From Bacteroidota bacterium (GTDB lineage: Bacteria; Bacteroidota; Bacteroidia; Chitinophagales; Chitinophagaceae): a stretch of 64,000 nt of DNA. Where the stretch lies: positions 29,981-93,980 of the forward strand of contig JAFDYJ010000010.1 in NCBI GenBank assembly GCA_018267515.1, read 5' to 3'. How positions within the stretch are numbered: position 1 is the stretch's first letter; each line of letters starts with the position of its first letter. The notes under the pieces were generated by a model. The model saw nothing but the letters and a program-made list of their open reading frames with translations. It searched no databases and was not told the origin of the DNA. The translations under genes were made by a program, and so were the position numbers. Of the stretch, positions 10,061 to 18,303 are shown piece by piece.

Positions 10061-10061
10061 T

Positions 10062-10535
10062 ATGCATTGGAGAAAATTTAATGGCGACCCGATTGAAATT
10101 CCAATTATTCAGGCGGTAGAAAATGCGATCAGGCGGGAAACAGAAAAAGGGTTTCGTTTGAAAGTTTGCATCGGTACCGATTCACAGGTAAAAGGACAGG
10201 AAACTGAGTTTGCCACAGTAATTGTATTCCTGAGAGAAGGAAGAGGGGGTTTTATGTTTATTCACAATGAAAAAACCCGGCAGCAATTCACAATCAAAGA
10301 AAGAATGCTGATGGAAGTGGCAAAGAGTATTGAGATAGCTTTTGACCTTTGTCACCTGTTTACTATTTATGATGTAGATATGGAAGTACATGCAGATATT
10401 AATACAAACCCGCATTTCAAAAGTAATGATGCACTAAAAGAAGCTATGGGTTATATCCTCGGTATGGGATTCGCTTTCAAAGCAAAACCGGAAGCCTTTG
10501 CCAGCAGTTGCTGCGCCAATAAAGCCGTAAACTAA
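10062..10535 (+). CDS. RNase H-like protein of the YkuK/DUF458 family
   Basis: A 157-residue protein with the features of the YkuK family, predicted to have an RNase H-like fold. An early acidic strand (CIGTDSQ) is followed by a strand carrying a second acid-rich stretch (YDVDMEVHADIN) and the conserved end (EAMGYILGMGF, then a Lys/Pro turn). Members are thought to act on nucleic acids, but no reaction is firmly assigned. Two adjacent cysteines (SSCC) lie near the C-terminus. The ATG directly follows the T run of a terminator and no Shine-Dalgarno-like purine run is present. Confidence 0.8.
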   Translation: MHWRKFNGDPIEIPIIQAVENAIRRETEKGFRLKVCIGTDSQVKGQETEFATVIVFLREGRGGFMFIHNEKTRQQFTIKERMLMEVAKSIEIAFDLCHLFTIYDVDMEVHADINTNPHFKSNDALKEAMGYILGMGFAFKAKPEAFASSCCANKAVN

Positions 10536-10649
10536 TTTTCATTCAGCTTTTTCGATTTCCCGGAGTTATAAATGATTATAATATTCCCGGTTCCTACCCA
10601 TTCAAATCAAAACTAATAAAAGACATTCCTGGAAACAGATTTGCAAATT

Positions 10650-10868
10650 TTATCTCGTAACAGCATCGGACGAGTTCTTTACCTGTTGAGAATGGGAAGC
10701 CTGCAAATTCTTTTTAGGAACAATGGATGTGCCTAAATCAGCTGACAAAGATTGTTGTGTAGAATACTGCTGTAATTGCTTACTATCTTCATGTGCAAAA
10801 GAAAAGGTGATAAACACCAAAAAGAACAGAATAATTACCAGGTTCCTGTCAGATAAATACTTCCTCAT
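10650..10868 (-). CDS. Small exported protein of unknown function
   Basis: A 72-residue ORF with a basic N-terminus and a hydrophobic stretch (residues 9-25, NLVIILFFLVFITFSFA) that can be a signal peptide ending at FAHE, followed by a Gln/Ser/Lys-rich tail without cysteines. I do not recognise it. It lies alone between convergent ykuK and upstream engB. Support is the signal-peptide pattern plus an open frame; a chance ORF is possible. Confidence 0.5.
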   Translation of the reverse strand: MRKYLSDRNLVIILFFLVFITFSFAHEDSKQLQQYSTQQSLSADLGTSIVPKKNLQASHSQQVKNSSDAVTR

Positions 10869-10936
10869 AAGTGGCTTGTGTGGAGCTGCAATTTAAGGGA
10901 ATAATTTTAAATACGACTCCAGGCAGGGGTCTCTTA

Positions 10937-11578
10937 TTATTTAAAATCCTGAAGATATTGTTTGTTTAATCCTTCAATTTGCTTTAATATTTCATGTCGT
11001 CCTGTCTTTTTTACAGATGATGAGATATAATAAACAGGGTTTTCATCCCAGGTTTGTGATAAAATCTGAAAAAAAGTCATAATATGTTTTTCTGTGATAC
11101 CGGGTTTATTCTTATCGGTTTTTGTAAACACAATAATAAAATGTATTCGCCACTCTCCTAATTTGTTTATGAAATCAATATCTGCCGGCTGAGGTTGCTG
11201 CCGGCTATCAATAAGTACAAAAAGGCAAACAAGATTGGTTCGCTTTCGAATATAGTTTTCAATCATACCGGACCATAGTTTCCTCTCCTTCTGAGAAACA
11301 GAAGCATAGCCATAACCGGGTAAATCCACCAGATACCATTTTAAATTCTTCTTTTCATTAGCCGGATTAGTTGAAATGATTTCAAAATGATTAATCAATT
11401 GAGTCTTGCCGGGTGTAGCAGAAGTTTTAGCCAGGTTTTTTTGATTGCAAAGCATATTAATAAGTGAAGATTTGCCGACATTACTCCGGCCAATGAAAGC
11501 ATATTCGGGCCGGTCCGGCTTAGGACATTGTTTATAATCGGCATTGCTGATCAGGTAACTGGCAGTTTTTATTTCCAT
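10937..11578 (-). CDS. engB: Ribosome biogenesis GTP-binding protein EngB/YsxC
   Basis: A 213-residue TRAFAC GTPase needed for large ribosomal subunit assembly. G1 is GRSNVGKSS (30-38), G2 is the TPGKT region, G3 is DLPGYG, G4 is FTKTDK, and the G5 region is SSSVKK. Length and motif order fit EngB. A TATCTTTA element ends about 7 bases upstream of the ATG on the minus strand, similar to the -7 promoter element. It is divergent from ubiE. Confidence 0.95.
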   Translation of the reverse strand: MEIKTASYLISNADYKQCPKPDRPEYAFIGRSNVGKSSLINMLCNQKNLAKTSATPGKTQLINHFEIISTNPANEKKNLKWYLVDLPGYGYASVSQKERKLWSGMIENYIRKRTNLVCLFVLIDSRQQPQPADIDFINKLGEWRIHFIIVFTKTDKNKPGITEKHIMTFFQILSQTWDENPVYYISSSVKKTGRHEILKQIEGLNKQYLQDFK

Positions 11579-11698
11579 AAAATAAAGATACAGGTAACCT
11601 AAATAAACAGAACAGATTCCTGAATTAGCATCTTACTGAATTAAAAACCTTCTTGCAAAACCTTTCAGAGGTTATGAACTCATCCCGAAGGACACACT

Positions 11699-11706
11699 TA
11701 TCTTTG
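11699..11706 (+). promoter_or_regulatory. -7 promoter element of ubiE-porT
   Basis: TATCTTTG, an exact TAnnTTTG match, ends 10 bases before the ATG at 11717, giving a predicted leader of about 7 bases. No clear -33 element was found at the right distance. Confidence 0.5.
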
Positions 11707-11716
11707 CAGATCTTAA

Positions 11717-12469
11717 ATGGCCCCTCTACCTCATGACCATATCGTTCCTTTTAAAGATTCAGGACTGAACAAAAAAGAACAGGTTTCAGAAATGTTTGAC
11801 CGCATAGCAGGTCGTTATGATTTTATGAATCGTTTTTTATCGGCAGGCATTGATACAATCTGGCGAAAAAAAGCTATCAACAAATTTAAAAGAGATGCTC
11901 CCGTAACAATTTTGGACGTTGCTACCGGTACTGCTGATATGGCAATAATGGCTTATCGTAAATTAAGGCCTGAAAAAATTATTGGTATTGACATTTCTCC
12001 TCAAATGCTGGAAATTGGTAAGAAAAAGATTGAAAAAGAAGGATTTGGGAATGTAATTGAATTACAAATCAGCGACTCTGAAGCAATAAAATTTCCAGAA
12101 AATTCGTTTGATGCGGTGATGGTGGCATTTGGTGTCCGGAACTTTGAAAACCTGGAAAAAGGGCTTTCTGAAATGTTCCGGGTTCTGAAGCCCGGTAAAA
12201 GGCTGGTCGTACTTGAATTTTCTAAGCCAAAACATAAAGCAGTTCGGAGCCTGTATAATTGGTATATGGGCATTGTGGCGCCGAAAATGGCTCATTGGTT
12301 CCGGCAAAACAAAGAAGCTTACCGGTATTTATGTGAATCGGCAAATTCATTTCCTGACCGCCGTCATTTCGTTGAAATTTTAAATAAAGTAGGGTACGCC
12401 GACACCGGGTTCAAACCCTTAAGTTTAGGAATATGCTGTATCTACACCGGAAGAAAACCTTTATCTTAA
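11717..12469 (+). CDS. ubiE: Demethylmenaquinone methyltransferase
   Basis: A SAM-dependent class I methyltransferase that C-methylates demethylmenaquinone in the last step of menaquinone synthesis. The SAM-binding motif I is ILDVATGTADMA (65-76). The UbiE signature regions (FDRIAGRYDFMN near the start; RVLKPGKRLVVLEFSKP in the middle) are present. Bacteroidota normally make menaquinone, so the MenG/UbiE menaquinone function is the sensible reading. Its last 37 bases overlap the start of porT, which suggests translational coupling. Confidence 0.95.
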   Translation: MAPLPHDHIVPFKDSGLNKKEQVSEMFDRIAGRYDFMNRFLSAGIDTIWRKKAINKFKRDAPVTILDVATGTADMAIMAYRKLRPEKIIGIDISPQMLEIGKKKIEKEGFGNVIELQISDSEAIKFPENSFDAVMVAFGVRNFENLEKGLSEMFRVLKPGKRLVVLEFSKPKHKAVRSLYNWYMGIVAPKMAHWFRQNKEAYRYLCESANSFPDRRHFVEILNKVGYADTGFKPLSLGICCIYTGRKPLS

Positions 12470-13179
12470 AAGCCAGATTGCTTCTGCTTTTCAGTTTTTT
12501 TATTGTTTCCTTTACTTCGCAAGCTCAAAAATATATTACGGATCTCAATCTTTGGGATCACGATAATAAGCCTTATTATTTCGGCATATCGTTAGGCGCA
12601 AACCTGGCCCGCTTTCAACTGAATCATAATTCTAAATTTTTACAGGATGACAGCGTATATACAATTGAACCGGTGAGCTCCGGTGGTTTTTCCCTTGGGT
12701 TATCAGCAACCGCAAGGCTGACAGATCGTTTTCAACTTCGCTTTAACCCGCAATTAATTTTCATGGAAAGGGATTTTCTTTACAAATTGAAATTTCCCGG
12801 TTTTGAAGGTGAAACCGATGTTACAAAGAAAATAGAATCCGTAATAGTTACATTTCCTATCCAGGTAAAATTGCAATCTGACCGTATCAATAACTTCCGT
12901 GTCTATATGTTCACCGGCATTAAAGGCGACATTGATCTGGCCAGTAATGCTAGGGCTAAAAAAGCTGAAGACCTGGTGAAGATTAACAAATACGATTATG
13001 GTATCGAGTTAGGGCTGGGTTTTAATTTCTTTTTCAAAAGCTTTATTCTTTCTCCTGAAATAAAAATCAGTAATGGTATCAGGAATATCCACAGCCGTGA
13101 CCCCAATCTCATCTACTCTAATGTTCTTGATCGTATTCAATCCAGGATGATTGCATTTTGTATTCATATTGAGGGGTAA
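12433..13179 (+). CDS. porT: PorT family outer-membrane protein of type IX secretion
   Basis: A 248-residue outer-membrane barrel protein. After a signal peptide (basic residues 6-8, then a leucine-rich stretch, cleavage near SQAQ at 29-32) comes the PorT-like opening (YYFGISLGANLARFQL) and alternating beta-strands (ARLTDRFQLRFNPQLIFMER). PorT is an inner-face outer-membrane component of the T9SS. The gene starts 37 bases inside ubiE; the pairing ubiE-porT is familiar in Bacteroidota. It converges on the MFS gene with 13 bases between stops. A later start would cut into the signal peptide. Confidence 0.87.
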   Translation: MLYLHRKKTFILKARLLLLFSFFIVSFTSQAQKYITDLNLWDHDNKPYYFGISLGANLARFQLNHNSKFLQDDSVYTIEPVSSGGFSLGLSATARLTDRFQLRFNPQLIFMERDFLYKLKFPGFEGETDVTKKIESVIVTFPIQVKLQSDRINNFRVYMFTGIKGDIDLASNARAKKAEDLVKINKYDYGIELGLGFNFFFKSFILSPEIKISNGIRNIHSRDPNLIYSNVLDRIQSRMIAFCIHIEG

Positions 13180-13192
13180 GTCTTTCTCCCCG

Positions 13193-14707
13193 TTAAACAA
13201 TTTCCTGAAAGTTATGCACGGGTTGTTGAATTTTCCCGGGTTCTCTGATAAATAACCAGCAAATAAACGACACTAATAAAGATAGAAATGCAATGAGAAA
13301 AAGCGTGGAAGGTTTTTTGGACTCATTAATAATTTCTGAAACTCCCACCGTCATCATGGATGGAAACACAATGCTAAAATTGAATAAGCCCATATAGAAT
13401 CCCATTTTTCCTGCCTCCACTTTTTCTGACATGATGGCAAATACAATGGAAATGACTGCTGACCAGCCGATGCCACATAAAAACATTCCCAAATAAAAAT
13501 TCAATTCTCTTGCTCCCCATAAATACAAAAAGCAATAACCTGTTACGAGGCAGCTCAATGCAGCGACATATGTTTTTACTTTTCCAATTCTTTCACTTAG
13601 TGGTTCAAGGACTAAAACCGGCAATATAGCTCCCACAAAATTCAGAATAAGAAAACCTAAAGAAAGAATATTACCTGATGAGCTTTCAGGAGTCTGTGCC
13701 TGACCGGAAAAAAAAGAAGAGAAAGCATTTGCCAGGATATTTTGCGGATTAAGACCCGGAATAATTTCCTGCTGCACATAAAAATAACACATTACAAACA
13801 TGCTTTGAATCCCTAACCAGGTAAAGGAATGTGCCAGTAGCAATTTCTGAAATTCATTTTCTTGTGTTTCCTTTTTTCTTCCTTTGAATATGATATAAAC
13901 AGCAAGCAGCAAGCTAATTGCAATGCAGAAATACATGAATTGAGTTTGATATCCTGTCCATGCATTCCCAACAATAAATTTATTGATGACAACAAAAATT
14001 GCATAAATAATAAAACCATATAAAGGAAGCAATGTTCTTATTGTTTTAATAATGGGTTGGTCCCCCCTTTTAGTGTCCGTTTCAATTTTTTCCAATACAC
14101 GAGGCTCCCGAATGAAAAATAAGGGTGTAATGGAAAATAATAAGACGAGAATTGCTGCAATATAAATCAAAATAATATTTCCAAAAGCAATGGAAATAAA
14201 ATAAGCGCCAATGGAAAAACTTCCTGAAATCACCTGCATCCAGGAATAGCCTTTCGTTCGTTCTTTCCCAACAGGAGTTACATCTGCAATGATAGACCGG
14301 GCAGGGTTAAACGTAACATTGATGGACATGTCCAGGATTAAAGCGATGATAATTGCTACAATAAATACGGATTGCAGGCCCAACATTCTTCTGATAGTAT
14401 CCATATTCAGCAATGCCAAAAACATCAACGCACCTAAAGCACTACCCAAAATAATAAACGGCTTTCTTCTACCCCCCCAAAACCAGCTCTTATCACTTAT
14501 CATTCCCACAATGGGTTGAACGATGATTCCGGATACTGGTCCTGCCAGCCACACAATGGCAACGTCTTCGATATGTAGGTTGTATTTTGTATTAAGTATC
14601 CAGCTGAGTACGGCAACCTGCGTGGAAAAAGAAAAACCGACAGCAGTTGCCGGTAAGCTTAATACTGCATAAAAACCATTGGAGCGTTTTCTTTGAAATG
14701 GCAGCAT
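13193..14707 (-). CDS. MFS sugar transporter (SUC/SLC45-like)
   Basis: A 504-residue membrane protein with about 12 hydrophobic segments. The MFS loop motif appears as SDKSWFWGGRRKPF between segments 2 and 3, a pattern seen in sucrose/maltose proton symporters of the SLC45-like group. It is the last gene of a minus-strand operon and starts 8 bases after the GH13 amylase stop, so it most likely imports the oligosaccharides released by that enzyme. The substrate (maltose, sucrose or other glucoside) is inferred from context only. Confidence 0.85.
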   Translation of the reverse strand: MLPFQRKRSNGFYAVLSLPATAVGFSFSTQVAVLSWILNTKYNLHIEDVAIVWLAGPVSGIIVQPIVGMISDKSWFWGGRRKPFIILGSALGALMFLALLNMDTIRRMLGLQSVFIVAIIIALILDMSINVTFNPARSIIADVTPVGKERTKGYSWMQVISGSFSIGAYFISIAFGNIILIYIAAILVLLFSITPLFFIREPRVLEKIETDTKRGDQPIIKTIRTLLPLYGFIIYAIFVVINKFIVGNAWTGYQTQFMYFCIAISLLLAVYIIFKGRKKETQENEFQKLLLAHSFTWLGIQSMFVMCYFYVQQEIIPGLNPQNILANAFSSFFSGQAQTPESSSGNILSLGFLILNFVGAILPVLVLEPLSERIGKVKTYVAALSCLVTGYCFLYLWGARELNFYLGMFLCGIGWSAVISIVFAIMSEKVEAGKMGFYMGLFNFSIVFPSMMTVGVSEIINESKKPSTLFLIAFLSLLVSFICWLFIREPGKIQQPVHNFQEIV

Positions 14708-14715
14708 GTCTTATT

Positions 14716-16302
14716 TTATTTCTTTTCCATTTTCCAGACTCCGAAACTATAAGGCTGCAAAACAATTTTACGTTCTTTTATGTGGCGATTTCCAAAAATC
14801 GTTTTGTAATTCGCCAAAGGCAATTGCAATAAAGCAGATTGTGATTTATTGGAAAGGTTTACAGCCACCAAAATTTTATTTTCTCCATCAGCCCTAAAAA
14901 AGCTGAGCACCTGTTCATTTTCATTTTCCACATTTTCAAAATTTCCAATGGACAAAGGTTGATAACTCTTTCGAAGAGCAATCAGTTTTTTATAAAAATT
15001 AAATAAAGAATTTTTATTATTTTTTTCTTCTTCCAGTGAAACTCCATCATTAGGCTTAATGTTTGAACTATCCCACCAGGGCCCGGAATTTTTATACCAT
15101 AATGCCATTCCTTTCCCGGTTCCAGATTTTGTCCATTCGAATGCTTCCCGTTGAGGAATATCATTTCCATCGGTATTTCCAAACTTACCAAAACCACCCT
15201 TGCCAAACATGCCAAGCTCCTGCCCGTAATAAATAGAAGGAATCCCACCGATCAATAATTGAAGCGCTGCTGCTGCTTTTTCCTTGCCCGGATTTTTTTC
15301 AAAATAAGAGGCAGACCTGGCGATATCATGATTCTCGATGAAAACAATTTCTTCTTTGCCCGGTGGCAACATATTGATAGAAGCATTGGCATTTCTAATG
15401 ATGTCATTTTTCCTGAAGTTTACAATGGCTCCCCAAAGTCCAAAGGCAAACACACGGTCTATATTTCCTTTTTCAAAATATTTTTTCCCGGGGTCACTCC
15501 AGTCGCCCTGCTCAGCTATAAATTTTATTCCAGGATTTTCTCTCTTTACATTTTTTATCAACGGCGCCCAAAACAAATGTAGCAGGTTACCCAATTGCGG
15601 CTTACCATCAAGCGAATCCATTGTATGATCTAAACGAAAACCATCAGCGCCATCATCAAATTTTCCATCTTTATCGGGGTCAGCAAAAAAAGAAAACAAT
15701 TTTATATTGTAATCCAGTACTTCTTTATTCTTCAGGTTTACTGTAGTTACCTTTATGTGCGAACCATCATAACTGTTTAATGCAGTAAGTCCATACACCA
15801 TAGTTGCCGGTTGGGTATGTGCTGAATCCTGGAAGAGTATAAAATTACTATAGGGAGATTTCAGGTTGCCCACAGCATCTTTCCACCACAAATGATTCTC
15901 GGTTACATACTGAGTTTCCATATCAAGATATATTTTCATTCCACGCCTGTGCACTTCTTTTACCAAATTGATGTAATCACTCATAGTCCCAAATTCAGAA
16001 TCTATTTTTTCAAAATCATCAGCGAAATAGTTGTGATAGCATTTAGCATCATATAAAGGCAGCAACAAAATAGAAGTTGCTCCCAAATCCTGTATGTAAG
16101 TTAGTTTTTGACGCAAGCCATTCAGGTCACCGATTCCATCTCCGTTACTGTCATAGAAGCTTCGCAGAAATACATGGTAAATAATTTCTCCACTTTTACT
16201 TTGAATGTCAGCTTGTCCATAAACACTAATAGCAGAAAATGAAATGATCAGAGCGATGAAAAGAGACTTGTAGCATGATATGGATTGGAAATGTTTTTTC
16301 AT
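14716..16302 (-). CDS. Exported GH13 alpha-amylase family enzyme
   Basis: A 528-residue glycoside hydrolase of family GH13. The signal peptide covers about residues 1-30 (ends SVYGQ). The four GH13 regions are recognisable: region I is reduced (KIYLDMETQYVTENH instead of DxVxNH), region II is GFRLDH (nucleophile Asp), region III is FIAEQG (acid Glu) and region IV is IENHD (Asp). A C-terminal all-beta domain follows. It should cut alpha-glucans in the periplasm or at the surface. Its ATG overlaps the TGA of the upstream isomerase gene (ATGA), so the two are translationally coupled. Confidence 0.9.
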   Translation of the reverse strand: MKKHFQSISCYKSLFIALIISFSAISVYGQADIQSKSGEIIYHVFLRSFYDSNGDGIGDLNGLRQKLTYIQDLGATSILLLPLYDAKCYHNYFADDFEKIDSEFGTMSDYINLVKEVHRRGMKIYLDMETQYVTENHLWWKDAVGNLKSPYSNFILFQDSAHTQPATMVYGLTALNSYDGSHIKVTTVNLKNKEVLDYNIKLFSFFADPDKDGKFDDGADGFRLDHTMDSLDGKPQLGNLLHLFWAPLIKNVKRENPGIKFIAEQGDWSDPGKKYFEKGNIDRVFAFGLWGAIVNFRKNDIIRNANASINMLPPGKEEIVFIENHDIARSASYFEKNPGKEKAAAALQLLIGGIPSIYYGQELGMFGKGGFGKFGNTDGNDIPQREAFEWTKSGTGKGMALWYKNSGPWWDSSNIKPNDGVSLEEEKNNKNSLFNFYKKLIALRKSYQPLSIGNFENVENENEQVLSFFRADGENKILVAVNLSNKSQSALLQLPLANYKTIFGNRHIKERKIVLQPYSFGVWKMEKK

Positions 16303-17147
16303 GCACTATTTTTATTAAAATGCTTTTTTAAATAGTCTTTCATTTTCACATTTAACTCCCATTGATCAGCCAAAGGCAGTTGAGTGTAGGGCATGCACGG
16401 CATATAGGGCGGAGGGCCGAATTCCGTGCAAATAGCAATTTCCTTTCTACCCATTTTCTTATTGTGCTTGATGATCTCATCCCACCAACTTGTAAATCTT
16501 TGTAATTGAATCTTCCATTCGGGGGCAAAGGGATCATTTACCTGTGGGGCCTGATCATAGCCCACTCTTGCATGAATATAGGATACATGCGAAATGATTT
16601 TTTCAATAATACTTTGCTGATCGGATAAAAGGCTTTCTGAAACAGTGCAAAAATGCGAGAAGTCACCGGTCAGCTCAAGTTCGGGAAATTTTTCAAGGTA
16701 GGGAATCAATGATGCTGCATGAAATGAAAATCGTCCACGGTGTGTTTCATGTAAAACTTTTATTCCTGTCTTACTACTTACATTCATACAAGCTTCAATC
16801 ACCCTGCAATTATCATCAAAAGAAAAATAATCTTTGCCTGTATGTGAATTAATAAATGTGGGTTGATATGTGGCTAGTTTAAATAGTTTCTTTTCAACTC
16901 TTTTTATATAATCACCTACTTTATCATTTCCGGGAGCAGTTAGTTGCTGGGGAATAAAAATGAAACCGTTATTATTCTCTTGCAACCCGGCTATTTTATT
17001 AATAAAAGAACTCTTAATTAAACCCGTTTCAGGTAAATATATTTCGATGCCTTGATAATCATTTTCGATTACTTTATTAATAAAAGCTTCAGCAGTCAGG
17101 TGTTCCTGCCCCCAGAAGGGACAAATGTATTGTATGTTTATATCCAA
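16299..17147 (-). CDS. Sugar isomerase/epimerase-like TIM-barrel protein
   Basis: A 282-residue protein of the xylose isomerase-like/AP endonuclease 2 superfamily. Candidate metal ligands are spread along the barrel as expected: KVLHETHRGR, GDFSHFC, IHARVGYDQAP and CTEFGPPPYMP. There is no signal peptide, so it acts in the cytoplasm. Members isomerise or epimerise sugars or act on inositol derivatives; the substrate cannot be told. Upstream is the PhyH gene (53 bases), downstream the amylase gene overlaps by 4 bases. Confidence 0.8.
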   Translation of the reverse strand: MDINIQYICPFWGQEHLTAEAFINKVIENDYQGIEIYLPETGLIKSSFINKIAGLQENNNGFIFIPQQLTAPGNDKVGDYIKRVEKKLFKLATYQPTFINSHTGKDYFSFDDNCRVIEACMNVSSKTGIKVLHETHRGRFSFHAASLIPYLEKFPELELTGDFSHFCTVSESLLSDQQSIIEKIISHVSYIHARVGYDQAPQVNDPFAPEWKIQLQRFTSWWDEIIKHNKKMGRKEIAICTEFGPPPYMPCMPYTQLPLADQWELNVKMKDYLKKHFNKNSA

Positions 17148-17200
17148 TTTTTCCAGTTAACTACTTATCGTTTATCGTTTCAGAAGCCGGAACCAGATTT

Positions 17201-18031
17201 TTAATTAGATGAATATAATACAGGGTTGATCGGAGAATTAATTTCCTTTCCGGGTTCCGCACCGGGACACCAGGTTTCCCAGTCAGCCACCTGGTTTTCA
17301 TTATCGGGTTTTTTTAGTTTCATATCTCTATCCATGTAAATAATCGTCATGACTTTTCTCATTCTATTTGTAGTATTGGCCCCGGCCCTGTGAAATACCC
17401 AGCCTGAATGAAAACTGATTTCCCCGGCATCAAACGGTTCGATGACATGCTTAAAATCCGTTACTTTCAATTTTTTCTCAATGGCAACTTCACTTTCATC
17501 ACTAATTGCCATATCTCTGCCTTCTATAATCTGGTGACTGCCTGCGCTGAATTCCAACGGGCCTAAATCTAATGGCGTCGCCTGTAAGGGCATCCAGGCT
17601 GTAATTGTTTTATCCGTTTCCAGCGGCCAGTAATATTGATCGGCATGCCAGGGTGTGATTCCGCCTCCTGCTTCTTTGAACAAAGCCTGGTCATGATACA
17701 GTCTTGCTCCTTTTGTTTGCATCAAATCAGAAGCAATTTTTGCAAGGCGCTTGCTGAATATTAATTCTTTTATTGCATCATTTTCCCTCCATAGATTAAA
17801 TAACTGGAGAAAAGCTTTACCATAAGTGGTTCTGTTTTCCAGTGCAGTTGTCACTGTATTCATTTTGGCAACTTGCTCACTAATGATTGTATTATAGAAT
17901 TGAAGCGTTTCATCATTAAAAACTTCTTTAAGTTTTATATAGCGGTTTTTATCATAAAAACCGATTTGTTCCTCGGTTAAATGATACGGCTGTTGCAGAA
18001 AATCAACAATAGAAGAAGGAATTGAAGTCAT
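17201..18031 (-). CDS. Phytanoyl-CoA dioxygenase (PhyH) family protein
   Basis: A 276-residue Fe(II)/2-oxoglutarate-dependent oxygenase. The iron-binding HxD is in WHADQYYWPL, the distal histidine in HSGWVFHRAGAN, and the 2-oxoglutarate arginine in the following TNRMRKVMTIIYMD. All three are intact, so it should be active. The family hydroxylates diverse small molecules; sugars or sugar-derived acids are possible in this setting. It is the first gene of the minus-strand glucan operon, which is an unusual partner for amylase genes. Confidence 0.85.
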   Translation of the reverse strand: MTSIPSSIVDFLQQPYHLTEEQIGFYDKNRYIKLKEVFNDETLQFYNTIISEQVAKMNTVTTALENRTTYGKAFLQLFNLWRENDAIKELIFSKRLAKIASDLMQTKGARLYHDQALFKEAGGGITPWHADQYYWPLETDKTITAWMPLQATPLDLGPLEFSAGSHQIIEGRDMAISDESEVAIEKKLKVTDFKHVIEPFDAGEISFHSGWVFHRAGANTTNRMRKVMTIIYMDRDMKLKKPDNENQVADWETWCPGAEPGKEINSPINPVLYSSN

Positions 18032-18082
18032 ATATAAAATTTATAAGTAAAAAATATTTTCCGGCTCAGCAGTTTCCAGGCG

Positions 18083-18115
18083 TTATTGGCATCTAATTTA
18101 AAACATCTTATTGGC
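18083..18115. promoter_or_regulatory. Direct repeat TTATTGGC in the divergent control region
   Basis: TTATTGGC occurs at 18083-18090 and again at 18108-18115, 25 bases apart, between the divergent PhyH and alpha-glucosidase genes. Two equally oriented half-sites in this position could bind a sugar-responsive regulator. No regulator gene is next to the cluster. Confidence 0.3.
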
Positions 18116-18238
18116 TCCTGATGTAATCTAAAAAAATTCTTTTAAAAAATTAAGTATTTCTATCGGCATACTGCACCTGCAGAATCCGGCATGTAATCAT
18201 AAGCTGATAATATGAAAAATATTTTTGAACTACATTTT

Positions 18239-18270
18239 TTTGAAAACGAAGTCTAAATCTCACATCTTTG
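18239..18270 (+). promoter_or_regulatory. Bacteroidota-type promoter of the alpha-glucosidase gene
   Basis: TTTG at 18239-18242, a 20-base spacer, then CATCTTTG at 18263-18270 (one mismatch to TAnnTTTG). The in-frame TTG at 18268 lies within this element, which argues that the real start is the ATG at 18304. Confidence 0.55.
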
Positions 18271-18303
18271 TTTTCTGTTTGGTTTAATTCATCCTGCACA
18301 AGT

